Assembly: GCA_020349865.1 (NCBI GenBank)
Contig: CP070700.1
Span: 69,568-75,591 of the forward strand
Length of the DNA: 6,024 nt
Source of the DNA: Desulfobacteraceae bacterium
Lineage (GTDB): Bacteria > Desulfobacterota > DSM-4660 > Desulfatiglandales > Desulfatiglandaceae
Direction of reading: 5' to 3'
The number at the start of each line of letters is the position of its first letter. Positions within the stretch are counted from its first letter, which is position 1. Position numbers and translations under genes: made by a program. Under the pieces are notes generated by a model, which had not been told where the DNA came from, made no database searches, and was given only the letters and a program-made list of their open reading frames with translations. This document shows positions 1 to 5,618 of the stretch, in pieces.

Positions 1-2
1 CA

Positions 3-1010
3 ACACGCCCTGAGAACAGAGTGCTGTACAAGGTTCATCTGAAAAGCGGAAACATACAAAGAGTCGTCAGCAGGGATGGAGTCTATAGACCCTTTTTTTC
101 AAAATCAGGGAAAAACTTCTGTGCCCTTTTTTCGGACGACATGACGCCTTTTGACCTCTATCATATCAGGGACAAAAAACTGCACAGAATAACCGAATCA
201 CCTCTTCCTGAGTTTAAGAAATTCTCATGGGTGAAAACGCAGTATCTGGATATCCCGGGAGGAGAGAAGGGCATCAAAATAAGAGCCAAGATGATGATTC
301 CTCCCAATTTCGACCCAGGGAAAAAATACCCGGCCATTATCGGTTCAGTTTACTCCAATTCAGTTCTAAACCAGTGGGGAGGCCGTGATGCGCATCCGAC
401 CTGGGGGCTGGATCAGTATCTGGTTCAAGTGAAGAATTATATTCTTTTGAACCTGGATTTCAGGGGAAGCCTCGGATACGGACGAAAATTCCGGGAAGAT
501 ATGTTGAAGGGATACGGCACAGTCGATATAAAAGATATCGCCGCGGCAGCCTTTTATTTAAAATCGCTGCCCTATGTCGATGAGGACAAAATCGGAATCT
601 GGGGATCCAGTTACGGCGGGCTTCTGACTTTGATGTGCTTATTTAAGAATCCAGGACTTTTTACCTGCGGGATCGCAGGAGCTCCGGCCACCAACGTCCA
701 CCACGCTTTTCCGGGCCAGATGGAAGTCATGAAGTCCACAGATGATAAAGAGGCTTACCAGAATTCTTCCGCGTATTTCTGGTCACAGGGATTAGAAGAA
801 CCGGCCATGATCATCCATGGAATCAGAGACACAGTCGTGCTTTTTATGGATTCGGTGAGTCTCGCAAAAAAAATGATCAAAGAGGGAAAGGATTTCGAGC
901 TCGTGGTCTTACCAGATGCCTCCCACGCTTGGGACATGGGCCCTTCGTACCAGACCCTGTTTGCTTTCAGAAAAATGATCGAATTTTTCGAGAGACACCT
1001 CAAAAATTAA
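3..1010 (+). CDS. S9 family peptidase (prolyl oligopeptidase / DPP-IV type), C-terminal part, 5' end outside window
   Basis: This is the catalytic alpha/beta-hydrolase domain of a serine exo- or endopeptidase of family S9, which cleaves peptides, usually after proline or alanine. A GTG at 21 could be read as a start, but the frame stays open to the left edge and residues 1-60 look like the end of the DPP-IV-type beta-propeller, so the real start is almost certainly upstream. Numbering from that GTG, the oxyanion/strand region LDFRGSLGYG is at 145-154. The nucleophile motif GSSYGG is at 195-200 with Ser197, the acid is Asp270 in HGIRD (266-270), and His302 is in the DASHAWD segment. The triad is complete and in the right order and spacing, so the visible part appears functional. 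Full-length members have about 600-800 residues, so roughly half is missing. The stop lies 26 nt before repeat copy A. The family call is secure; the subfamily and substrate are not. Confidence 0.93.
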   Translation, partial: TRPENRVLYKVHLKSGNIQRVVSRDGVYRPFFSKSGKNFCALFSDDMTPFDLYHIRDKKLHRITESPLPEFKKFSWVKTQYLDIPGGEKGIKIRAKMMIPPNFDPGKKYPAIIGSVYSNSVLNQWGGRDAHPTWGLDQYLVQVKNYILLNLDFRGSLGYGRKFREDMLKGYGTVDIKDIAAAAFYLKSLPYVDEDKIGIWGSSYGGLLTLMCLFKNPGLFTCGIAGAPATNVHHAFPGQMEVMKSTDDKEAYQNSSAYFWSQGLEEPAMIIHGIRDTVVLFMDSVSLAKKMIKEGKDFELVVLPDASHAWDMGPSYQTLFAFRKMIEFFERHLKN

Positions 1011-1036
1011 AAAAAATGATTTGTTTGAATGATCAG

Positions 1037-1090
1037 GTTATTGAAAAGCAAAGTGGTGGGCGATACAGGATTTGAACCTGTGACTTCTAC
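1037..1090 (-). repeat. tRNA-Val-like 3'-end repeat, copy A (with 3' flank)
   Basis: On the minus strand 1054-1090 reads as the 3' part of a tRNA: end of an anticodon stem (GTAG), variable loop AAGTC, T stem ACAGG, T loop TTCAAAT, T stem CCTGT, acceptor strand ATCGCCC, discriminator A and encoded CCA. No matching 5' half (GGGCGAT and D arm) follows to the right, so it is a fragment and not a tRNA gene. These 37 nt are identical to copy C. The 12 nt GTTATTGAAAAG at 1037-1048, just beyond the CCA, recur beside copy B, so the repeated unit is larger than the tRNA part. The Val assignment rests on the GGGCGAT-type acceptor and is tentative. Confidence 0.85.
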
Positions 1091-1129
1091 GAGGTGTCAA
1101 AGGCACAAACATTGATTCTTTAACCTCGT
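1089..1129. other. imperfect inverted repeat / hairpin next to copy A
   Basis: ACGAGGT at 1089-1095 pairs perfectly with ACCTCGT at 1123-1129, and AAAG at 1099-1102 with CTTT at 1118-1121, leaving a small internal bulge and a 15-nt loop. It begins inside the last bases of the tRNA-like fragment and ends 17 nt before the GH95 start codon, overlapping its possible promoter. There is no T-tract after it on the plus strand, so it is not a convincing intrinsic terminator. Confidence 0.45.
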
Positions 1130-1140
1130 TACAATATTCT
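1112..1140 (+). promoter_or_regulatory. possible promoter of the GH95 gene, leaderless spacing
   Basis: TTGATT (1112-1117) and TATTCT (1135-1140) each match the sigma-70 consensus at 4 of 6 positions and are 17 nt apart. The -10-like hexamer lies 6 nt before the ATG at 1147, so transcription would start at or next to the start codon. No Shine-Dalgarno sequence precedes that ATG, which agrees with a leaderless mRNA. Weak hexamers keep the confidence low. Confidence 0.35.
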
Positions 1141-1146
1141 TTAGTT

Positions 1147-3657
1147 ATGAGAAAACACAAAGCAATGCTTCTGTTACTGGCTGTCTCTTTAATATCATCC
1201 TGTTTTTTACAAACCGGGAGGAATTCAAATTCACTCAGGCTTTGGTACAGACAGCCCACAGATATCTGGGGGGAGGCCCTGCCTATAGGCAGCGGACGGC
1301 TGGGAGGCATGGTGTTTGGAGGGATCTCCACAGAACGGATCAGCCTCAATGAGGAAAGCCTCTGGGCGGGTCGGCCAGAAACCAATGATATCAATCCGGA
1401 GGCATACAAGCACCTGCCTGCTATAAGGGAGGCGCTTTTTGAGGGAGATTATGTTAGGTCCGATGAGCTGAGCCGAAAGCTCCAGGGAAAGTTCACGCAA
1501 TCCTATGCACCATTGGGAGACCTCTATATCCATTTTGACGGGATAAACGAGGTAGAAAACTACAGGCGGGAACTGAATATATCCAATGCCGTCTCCATGA
1601 CACAATTCACAAGCGGCGCCACAGCCTACAGTAGGGAGGTGTTTGCCTCGGCACCCGATGAGGTTATCGTGGTCCACATGACTGCCGAGGGTCAGAAACG
1701 CCTGAACGGCCGGATTGAGCTGACCAGCCAGCTTTTGAATACCCTTTCCACCACGGGCACAGATCTTGTGATGCAGGGCCGGGCGCCAGCACATGCGGAT
1801 CCGGACTATTTCGACAGCAACAGGTATGCTAAGGAAGAAGGCTGGAAACCGATCCTCTACGAGAACAAAAAGGGCCAAAAAGGGATGCGTTTCCAAGTCA
1901 TCGCCAGGATGAGTAGCAAGGATGGAAAGATCAAACATGAGGAAAGAAGCATCGGGTTCAGTGACGCATCTGAATTCATGCTTCTCATTTCAGTAGCGAC
2001 CAGCTTCAATGGTTTTGACAAGGATCCGGATTTAGAGGGAAAGGACGAAGTAACTCTGGCATCTAGATATCTGGATGAAGCCTTCTCTAAAAGCTATAAG
2101 TCTTTGAAGCAGAATCATATACGCGATTACAAAACTTATTTTGACCGGGTAGAGCTGAATCTTGAAGGCACTGACCGGAATGGAATCCCGACCGACGTTA
2201 GGCTGAAAGAATATGCTGAAGGAGCTGAAGACCAAAGTCTTGAAGCTCTGTATTTCCAGTTCGGTCGTTATTTACTGATCTCCTCCTCCCGTCCCGGTGG
2301 AGTGGCGGCCAACCTCCAGGGAATCTGGAACGATCTGATGCGCCCGCCCTGGAGCTCCAACTACACCATGAACATCAATGTGGAAATGAACTACTGGCCG
2401 GCCGAGGTGACTAATCTTTCGGATCTACATGATCCCTTTTTCAGTCTGGTCAAGGCGGTGGCCGCCAACGGGGCTTTTACAGCCAAAAAGACATTCGATG
2501 CAGGAGGTTGGTGCGGAGGGCACAACTCGGACCTATGGGGCCACTCCGACATGGTCGGCAACCTGGGCGAAGGGCATCCGGTCTGGTCCATCTGGTATAT
2601 GGCCGGTCCCTGGGTGTGTCAGCATCTCTGGCAGCACCATCTCTTCACAGGTGACAGGGAATTCCTCCGGGAGACTGCCTATCCCCTCATGAAAGGGGCG
2701 GCGGAGTTCTGCCTGGAGATTCTGGTGGAGGACCCGGCCAGCGGCTATCTGGTCACTGCCCCTTCCACATCACCGGAAAACCTGTTTGTTAATGACGAAG
2801 GGATAAACTGTTCCACCTCGCTTGCCCCCACCATGGATATGATGCTCATCCATGATCTGTTTTCCAACATGATAAGCGCTATAGATCTGCTAGATATTGA
2901 CCGGGAGATGGCGGATAAACTGGAGAAGGCGAAAGCCCGTCTTTATCCCCTGCAGATCGGCTCACAAGGCCAGCTGCAAGAGTGGTACAGGGATTTCAAG
3001 GAACAGGATCCGCACCACCGTCATTTCTCCCACCTTTGGGGATTGTATCCGGGCAATCAGATTTCGCCGCTGTCCGACAAAGATCTGGCCAACGCCTGCC
3101 GGCAAACGCTCAATCTTAGGGGCGATGAAAGCACAGGTTGGAGCACGGCCTGGAAAATATGCTCTTGGGCACGTCTTCTGGATGGCGATAGGGCATACAA
3201 GATTCTGCGCAACCTGCTACGCCTCGTTGAGCAGGGAAAAAAACGCCAGGGCAAAGGCTATAGTAGAGGTGGGGGGACCTATATCAACCTCTTTTGCGCC
3301 CATCCTCCTTTTCAGATTGATGGAAACTTTGGCGGCACAGCCGGCATGGCCGAGATGTTGCTTCAAAGTCACGACGGGGCCATCCATCTGCTTCCGGCCC
3401 TTCCGTCCGACTGGAAGGATGGCCGGACTAAAGGCCTGAAGGCTAGGGGGAACTTCGAAGTGGAAATCATTTGGGAAAATGGCACTCTGTCCGAAGCAAA
3501 AATACTTTCAAAAATAGGCGGGCCCTGCCGCATCCGTTCGGCCTGGCCGCTTGAGATAAAAGGTGCTGAACCCATGGCCAGCCAGGACCACACATATTTC
3601 ACCTATTCCTTTGATACAGATGCAGGCCAGGTTATCATTATCAAGAAAGCAGATTAA
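1147..3657 (+). CDS. GH95 alpha-L-fucosidase / alpha-L-galactosidase, lipoprotein
   Basis: This complete 836-residue glycoside hydrolase of family GH95 removes terminal alpha-1,2-linked L-fucose, or in some members alpha-L-galactose, by inversion. Residues 1-19 form a lipoprotein signal: basic start, hydrophobic LLLLAVSL and lipobox ISSC with Cys19, so the enzyme should be anchored in a membrane after export. The N-terminal beta domain starts near LWYRQP (32-37). Linker and the (alpha/alpha)6 barrel follow, with [12 protein letters not shown] at 384-395. N409 and N411 in [13 protein letters not shown] match the Asn pair N421/N423 of Bifidobacterium AfcA. E544 in APSTSPEN matches E566, and D725 in FQIDGNFGG matches D766, so the catalytic set is complete. 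A C-terminal beta domain follows (about 742-836). Thr407 stands where AfcA has His419, see findings. The length is normal for bacterial GH95. The gene stands alone between repeat copies A and B, which suggests a single-gene module. Confidence 0.95.
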   Translation: MRKHKAMLLLLAVSLISSCFLQTGRNSNSLRLWYRQPTDIWGEALPIGSGRLGGMVFGGISTERISLNEESLWAGRPETNDINPEAYKHLPAIREALFEGDYVRSDELSRKLQGKFTQSYAPLGDLYIHFDGINEVENYRRELNISNAVSMTQFTSGATAYSREVFASAPDEVIVVHMTAEGQKRLNGRIELTSQLLNTLSTTGTDLVMQGRAPAHADPDYFDSNRYAKEEGWKPILYENKKGQKGMRFQVIARMSSKDGKIKHEERSIGFSDASEFMLLISVATSFNGFDKDPDLEGKDEVTLASRYLDEAFSKSYKSLKQNHIRDYKTYFDRVELNLEGTDRNGIPTDVRLKEYAEGAEDQSLEALYFQFGRYLLISSSRPGGVAANLQGIWNDLMRPPWSSNYTMNINVEMNYWPAEVTNLSDLHDPFFSLVKAVAANGAFTAKKTFDAGGWCGGHNSDLWGHSDMVGNLGEGHPVWSIWYMAGPWVCQHLWQHHLFTGDREFLRETAYPLMKGAAEFCLEILVEDPASGYLVTAPSTSPENLFVNDEGINCSTSLAPTMDMMLIHDLFSNMISAIDLLDIDREMADKLEKAKARLYPLQIGSQGQLQEWYRDFKEQDPHHRHFSHLWGLYPGNQISPLSDKDLANACRQTLNLRGDESTGWSTAWKICSWARLLDGDRAYKILRNLLRLVEQGKKRQGKGYSRGGGTYINLFCAHPPFQIDGNFGGTAGMAEMLLQSHDGAIHLLPALPSDWKDGRTKGLKARGNFEVEIIWENGTLSEAKILSKIGGPCRIRSAWPLEIKGAEPMASQDHTYFTYSFDTDAGQVIIIKKAD

Positions 3658-3703
3658 TTTTCTTAAAAGTACTTTTTTTGGACAGAATAAAGATATTCCG
3701 AAA

Positions 3704-3743
3704 GTTATTGAAAAGAAAATAGTGGGCGGCACAGGATTTGAAC
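3704..3743 (-). repeat. tRNA 3'-end-like repeat, copy B (decayed)
   Basis: The 24 nt at 3720-3743 match the CCA/acceptor/T-loop part of copies A and C with three substitutions (one in the CCA position, two in the acceptor strand). After GGATTTGAAC the sequence lacks about 7 nt that would complete the 5' strand of the T stem, then continues with TTCT. GTTATTGAAAAG at 3704-3715 is identical to the flank of copy A. Orientation is the same as in A and C. It lies 46 nt after the GH95 stop, so GH95 is bracketed by direct repeats A and B about 2.67 kb apart. The two acceptor changes could also mean derivation from a different tRNA. Confidence 0.7.
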
Positions 3744-3922
3744 TTCTTCAATATGGTTGGATGGAATTATCGAGGCAACAGCGCAGACGTAAACAGGCGC
3801 AGGCAAAAAGCAAATTCCTTTAGAGTTGAAGGGATTTCCGCTTCTATGGTAAGAACTATTGTTGTTTGCGACTCAAGGCACAGCGGCTCCGAGCTTGCTG
3901 CGAAATAAATTGTCGATAGAAT
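3744..3922 (+). other. intergenic stretch with a doubtful 51-codon ORF (3753-3908)
   Basis: Between copy B and the flavodoxin Shine-Dalgarno there is an open frame from ATG 3753 to TAA 3906-3908, in the same frame as the flavodoxin gene. Its last 20 codons, from an internal ATG at 3846, read MVRTIVVCDSRHSGSELAAK. This looks faintly like the first strand and phosphate loop of a flavodoxin fold. There is no good ribosome binding site for either ATG. I do not call it a gene; it may be chance or a decayed duplicate of the downstream N-terminus. Confidence 0.25.
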
Positions 3923-3928
3923 AGGAGG
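3923..3928 (+). promoter_or_regulatory. strong Shine-Dalgarno of the flavodoxin-like gene
   Basis: AGGAGG lies 7 nt before the ATG at 3936, which fixes that start; the next codon is also ATG (3939) and would leave 10 nt. The GH95 and vapB genes have no such site, so translation initiation differs within the window. Confidence 0.85.
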
Positions 3929-3935
3929 ATTCGCC

Positions 3936-4418
3936 ATGATGATCGAATATTTTCATGCATCGAAGTATGGAAATGGAGCCATGGTTGCAGAGGAGTTCAA
4001 GAAACAGATGGCCGCCAAGGGGATCACTGTCAACGTCCATCACATCCAGGATACGGGGCCAAAGGAGATGCCGCCGGCCGACCTGTACCTGTTCAGCTCA
4101 CCAGGGCGCATGGGCAAGCCCAGAGGATGCATGCGGCGTTTCCTGAAGAAGGCCAGGTTGCCATCGGGAACGAAGTACGCTCTCCTGATCACAGAGGCCG
4201 CGCCTCAACCGGACAAGAAGACCGGACGCATGCCCACTGAAGAGGAGATGGCCAAGTGGCAGCGCGTCATCCCGTTCATGAACGAAATCCTTGAGGAAAA
4301 GGGCCTGGTCAAGGTTGCCGAGGGCAAGATCCAGGTGACAGGCATCAAGGGGCCGCTGGAAGAAGGCTGGCAGAAGAAAGTCGAAGCCTTTGCATCCCAG
4401 ATCCCCATCCTTCCCTAG
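3936..4418 (+). CDS. flavodoxin-like (FMN-binding fold) protein
   Basis: This 160-residue cytoplasmic protein has a flavodoxin-like alpha/beta fold, so it probably binds FMN and transfers electrons or acts as a small oxidoreductase. The first strand IEYFHAS runs into the phosphate-binding loop ASKYGNG (8-14), comparable to the TxTGNT loop of flavodoxins, then a helix AMVAEEFKKQM (15-25). Strand DLYLFSSP (49-56) and the following RMGKPRGCMRRFLKK resemble the second flavin loop and its helix. KYALLITEAAP (80-90) is the next strand and loop, and a helical section with TEEEMAKWQRVIPFMNEILEEKG (101-123) follows. The loop departs from the canonical Thr-rich sequence, so flavin binding is inferred and not certain. 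The gene has a strong Shine-Dalgarno and is visibly more GC-rich than the S9 and vapBC genes. It converges on vapC with a 10-nt gap and no clear terminator. The redox partner is unknown. Confidence 0.75.
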   Translation: MMIEYFHASKYGNGAMVAEEFKKQMAAKGITVNVHHIQDTGPKEMPPADLYLFSSPGRMGKPRGCMRRFLKKARLPSGTKYALLITEAAPQPDKKTGRMPTEEEMAKWQRVIPFMNEILEEKGLVKVAEGKIQVTGIKGPLEEGWQKKVEAFASQIPILP

Positions 4419-4428
4419 CTCCTAGAAA

Positions 4429-4866
4429 TTATTTCTTTGCTTTGAGGGGATTTTTCCATTTTAGCTTAGGAAAACGGCTGAAATCTGAATCAGTCGAATA
4501 CAATGTACAACCATATTCAATCGCAAGCGCAGCTAAGTGAGCATCCACGACAAGATTGGCTTTGGCCTGGCCATCAAGGAGCATACTTTGGAATATCTGC
4601 CAATGAGTTTCCGTGGGATTAATGAGACGGACACAAGGCTGGTCGATCCAACTTTGTAGCCGAGTGATTGCTTGTTTCATGGTCAATGGCTTCAAAAATA
4701 TCTGCCTGTTTGTGCTTATCCGGATGAACGAAGTTAGAATCGACCAACACAGACATACGGGAGATTCTCCGGATAATTGTGTATCCCACCATTGCCGGGC
4801 TTCTCCATGGAGTGGGCTAAGCTTATCTTCCGCATAGATCAGGATATTTGTATCGACAAGAATCAT
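4429..4866 (-). CDS. vapC: VapC family PIN-domain toxin (ribonuclease)
   Basis: This 145-residue PIN-domain protein is the toxin of a type II toxin-antitoxin pair. VapC toxins are Mg-dependent endoribonucleases that cut tRNA or rRNA and stop translation when their antitoxin is degraded. It begins MILVDTNILIYA with Asp5, the first metal ligand. VVDAHLAALAIEYG (106-119) supplies Asp108, and STDSDFSRFP (124-133) supplies Asp126 and Asp128. The Glu that many PIN domains carry in the second helix is not seen: the equivalent stretch WSILTSFIRIST (41-52) has Ser46. Related VapC proteins with this C-terminal STDxDFxRFPxLxW pattern vary there, so activity may be kept. The ATG overlaps the vapB stop (ATGA, 4 nt), which points to coupled translation; a GAGG lies 9 nt upstream inside vapB. 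The length is normal for the family. RNA target cannot be read from sequence. Confidence 0.92.
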   Translation of the reverse strand: MILVDTNILIYAEDKLSPLHGEARQWWDTQLSGESPVCLCWSILTSFIRISTNRQIFLKPLTMKQAITRLQSWIDQPCVRLINPTETHWQIFQSMLLDGQAKANLVVDAHLAALAIEYGCTLYSTDSDFSRFPKLKWKNPLKAKK

Positions 4867-5108
4867 CGCCTGTCCTCGCCTTCGACTTGAGCAAGCAGTT
4901 CCTGAATGTTGTCAATGCTCAGACCTTCTCGAAGGCCCATTGCATGCGGAGTGGTACGGTAGCTTTGGCGTTTCTGAGGCTCTTCAACCTGATCCAACCC
5001 CTTTCGCAGTGCTTCATTCAGAACAACCTTAAAAGGTTTTTTCAGTTTTGCAGCCAATTTTTTTGTTCTTTGTGCCACATCTTCATCAAGAGTCAATGTT
5101 GTTCTCAT
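4863..5108 (-). CDS. vapB: VapB family ribbon-helix-helix antitoxin
   Basis: This 81-residue protein is the antitoxin of the vapBC pair. It should bind and block VapC and, as a dimer, repress its own promoter. The start MRTTLTLDEDVAQ is the typical ribbon strand (2-8), followed by helices at about 9-22 and 27-39 (KVVLNEALRKGL), forming a ribbon-helix-helix DNA-binding domain. The charged tail, about residues 45-81, would wrap the toxin. ATG at 5108 is the only possible start: the frame reaches a stop (TAA, 5127-5129) seven codons upstream with no other start codon between. There is no Shine-Dalgarno, and the -10 box sits 6 nt before the ATG, so the mRNA is probably leaderless. The gene precedes and overlaps vapC, the standard order for the family. 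Confidence 0.92.
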   Translation of the reverse strand: MRTTLTLDEDVAQRTKKLAAKLKKPFKVVLNEALRKGLDQVEEPQKRQSYRTTPHAMGLREGLSIDNIQELLAQVEGEDRR

Positions 5109-5111
5109 AGA

Positions 5112-5148
5112 GACATCATAGCATATTTACAAAAGATGTCAAGACATC
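5112..5148. promoter_or_regulatory. probable VapB operator: three GATGTC half-sites
   Basis: The palindrome GATGTC-AA-GACATC occupies 5135-5148 and contains the -35 hexamer. A third half-site, GACATC at 5112-5117, overlaps the -10 box. Ribbon-helix-helix antitoxins typically bind short inverted repeats across their own promoter, so VapB (with VapC) would occlude both promoter elements. The half-sites are seen directly; binding is inferred. Confidence 0.6.
5115..5142 (-). promoter_or_regulatory. vapBC promoter, near consensus
   Basis: On the minus strand a perfect TTGACA (5137-5142) and TATGAT (5115-5120, 5 of 6) are separated by 16 nt. Six bases separate the -10 box from the vapB ATG, so the predicted first transcribed base is the A of the start codon or a neighbour. 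It is the best sigma-70-type promoter in the window. Confidence 0.75.
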
Positions 5149-5399
5149 AATATATTAATCACCTCTCGATAAAACGTGATTTTATTTTTCACCATATTTG
5201 ACGAATAAAAATCAGTTCTTTCTCAAAATTGCCTTCTCCGTATAACTGTATTTCAAGTTGAGGAGGCTTTATTAGTCGAAAAAGATCGAATTTTGTGGAA
5301 GCGGGATGTTTTTAATAGGAATGTTTATTCCATGTGTGGACGCTGGTCACAGTTTTGATTTGAGGTGGAAAGTGCCCGGCAAGATCAGTATTGCGCAGC
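5149..5399. other. AT-rich intergenic stretch, no gene recognised
   Basis: I see no convincing coding region on either strand. There is a weak stem (TGATTTT at 5177-5183 with AAAATCA at 5208-5214) and a small hairpin (GGAAT at 5318-5322 with ATTCC at 5327-5331). From about 5335 to 5385 the sequence (CTGGTCACAGTTTTGATTTG followed by AGGTGG) reminds me of the repeated ends of IS21-type insertion sequences, which is only an impression from memory. Confidence 0.4.
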
Positions 5400-5580
5400 T
5401 TATTCGAGTGGAATCTCCTCAGCTCCAAAGGATTTTGCCCAAACCTTGAATCTATAAAAAACCGGGGCAAACATAAACAGAATCATCACCACAAGAAGCG
5501 CAATAACGTTTAAATCGAACAAGCCCAGAAGAGCGATAAAGATTCCTGAAAAATAGGAAAAATTTCGAAAAGGCGGGATT
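5400..5580 (-). pseudogene. C-terminal fragment of a membrane protein, no start visible
   Basis: Read on the minus strand, the frame ending in TAA at 5402-5400 gives two closely spaced hydrophobic segments: NFSYFSGIFIALLGLFDL, then NVIALLVVMILFMFAPVFY. A soluble tail RFKVWAKSFGAEEIPLE ends it. The hydrophobic pattern, the basic residues straight after the membrane segment and the clean stop look like a genuine protein end. Going upstream, the frame runs into repeat copy C with no ATG or GTG before it; internal TTG, GTG or ATG starts would cut off the first segment. I infer that the 5' part was lost or separated by rearrangement at copy C. The family is not recognised. An alternative is a very short intact membrane peptide started from an internal codon. 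Confidence 0.5.
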
Positions 5581-5581
5581 A

Positions 5582-5618
5582 TGGTGGGCGATACAGGATT
5601 TGAACCTGTGACTTCTAC
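5582..5618 (-). repeat. tRNA-Val-like 3'-end repeat, copy C
   Basis: These 37 nt are identical to 1054-1090 of copy A: minus-strand GTAG, variable AAGTC, complete T arm, acceptor strand ATCGCCC, discriminator A and CCA. Identity stops sharply at 5618, where the sulfatase coding sequence begins. On the CCA side only GAAAAG (5567-5572) recalls the flank of A and B. The tRNA 5' half is absent, so this is also a fragment. Confidence 0.85.

Noticed and set aside
1037..1140. Intact tRNA-Val gene at copy A
   Set aside because: No GGGCGAT-type acceptor 5' strand, D arm or pairing anticodon stem is found to the right on the minus strand; only the 3' part is present.
1038..1409. Minus-strand ORF ending in HRFKSCIAHHFAFQ
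   Set aside because: The tail is a translation of the tRNA-like repeat (the same peptide appears across copy C) and the rest is antisense to GH95; such peptides are a classic misannotation artefact of tRNA ends.
1231..1938. 235-residue minus-strand ORF
   Set aside because: Antisense to the strongly supported GH95 gene, with no recognisable motifs.
2897..3439. 180-residue plus-strand ORF
   Set aside because: Alternative frame inside GH95; basic, low-information composition and no ribosome binding site.
3665..3679. AAAAGTACTTTT palindrome plus T-run as GH95 terminator
   Set aside because: Pairing would rest on A-T pairs with a 4-nt GTAC loop; too weak for an intrinsic terminator.
3895..3922. 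TTGCTG-16-TAGAAT as promoter of the flavodoxin gene
   Set aside because: The -35 matches only 3 of 6 positions, and transcription would begin after the Shine-Dalgarno that clearly defines the start.
4848..5201. 117-residue plus-strand ORF
   Set aside because: Antisense to vapB and its promoter; vapB has clear ribbon-helix-helix features and operon context.
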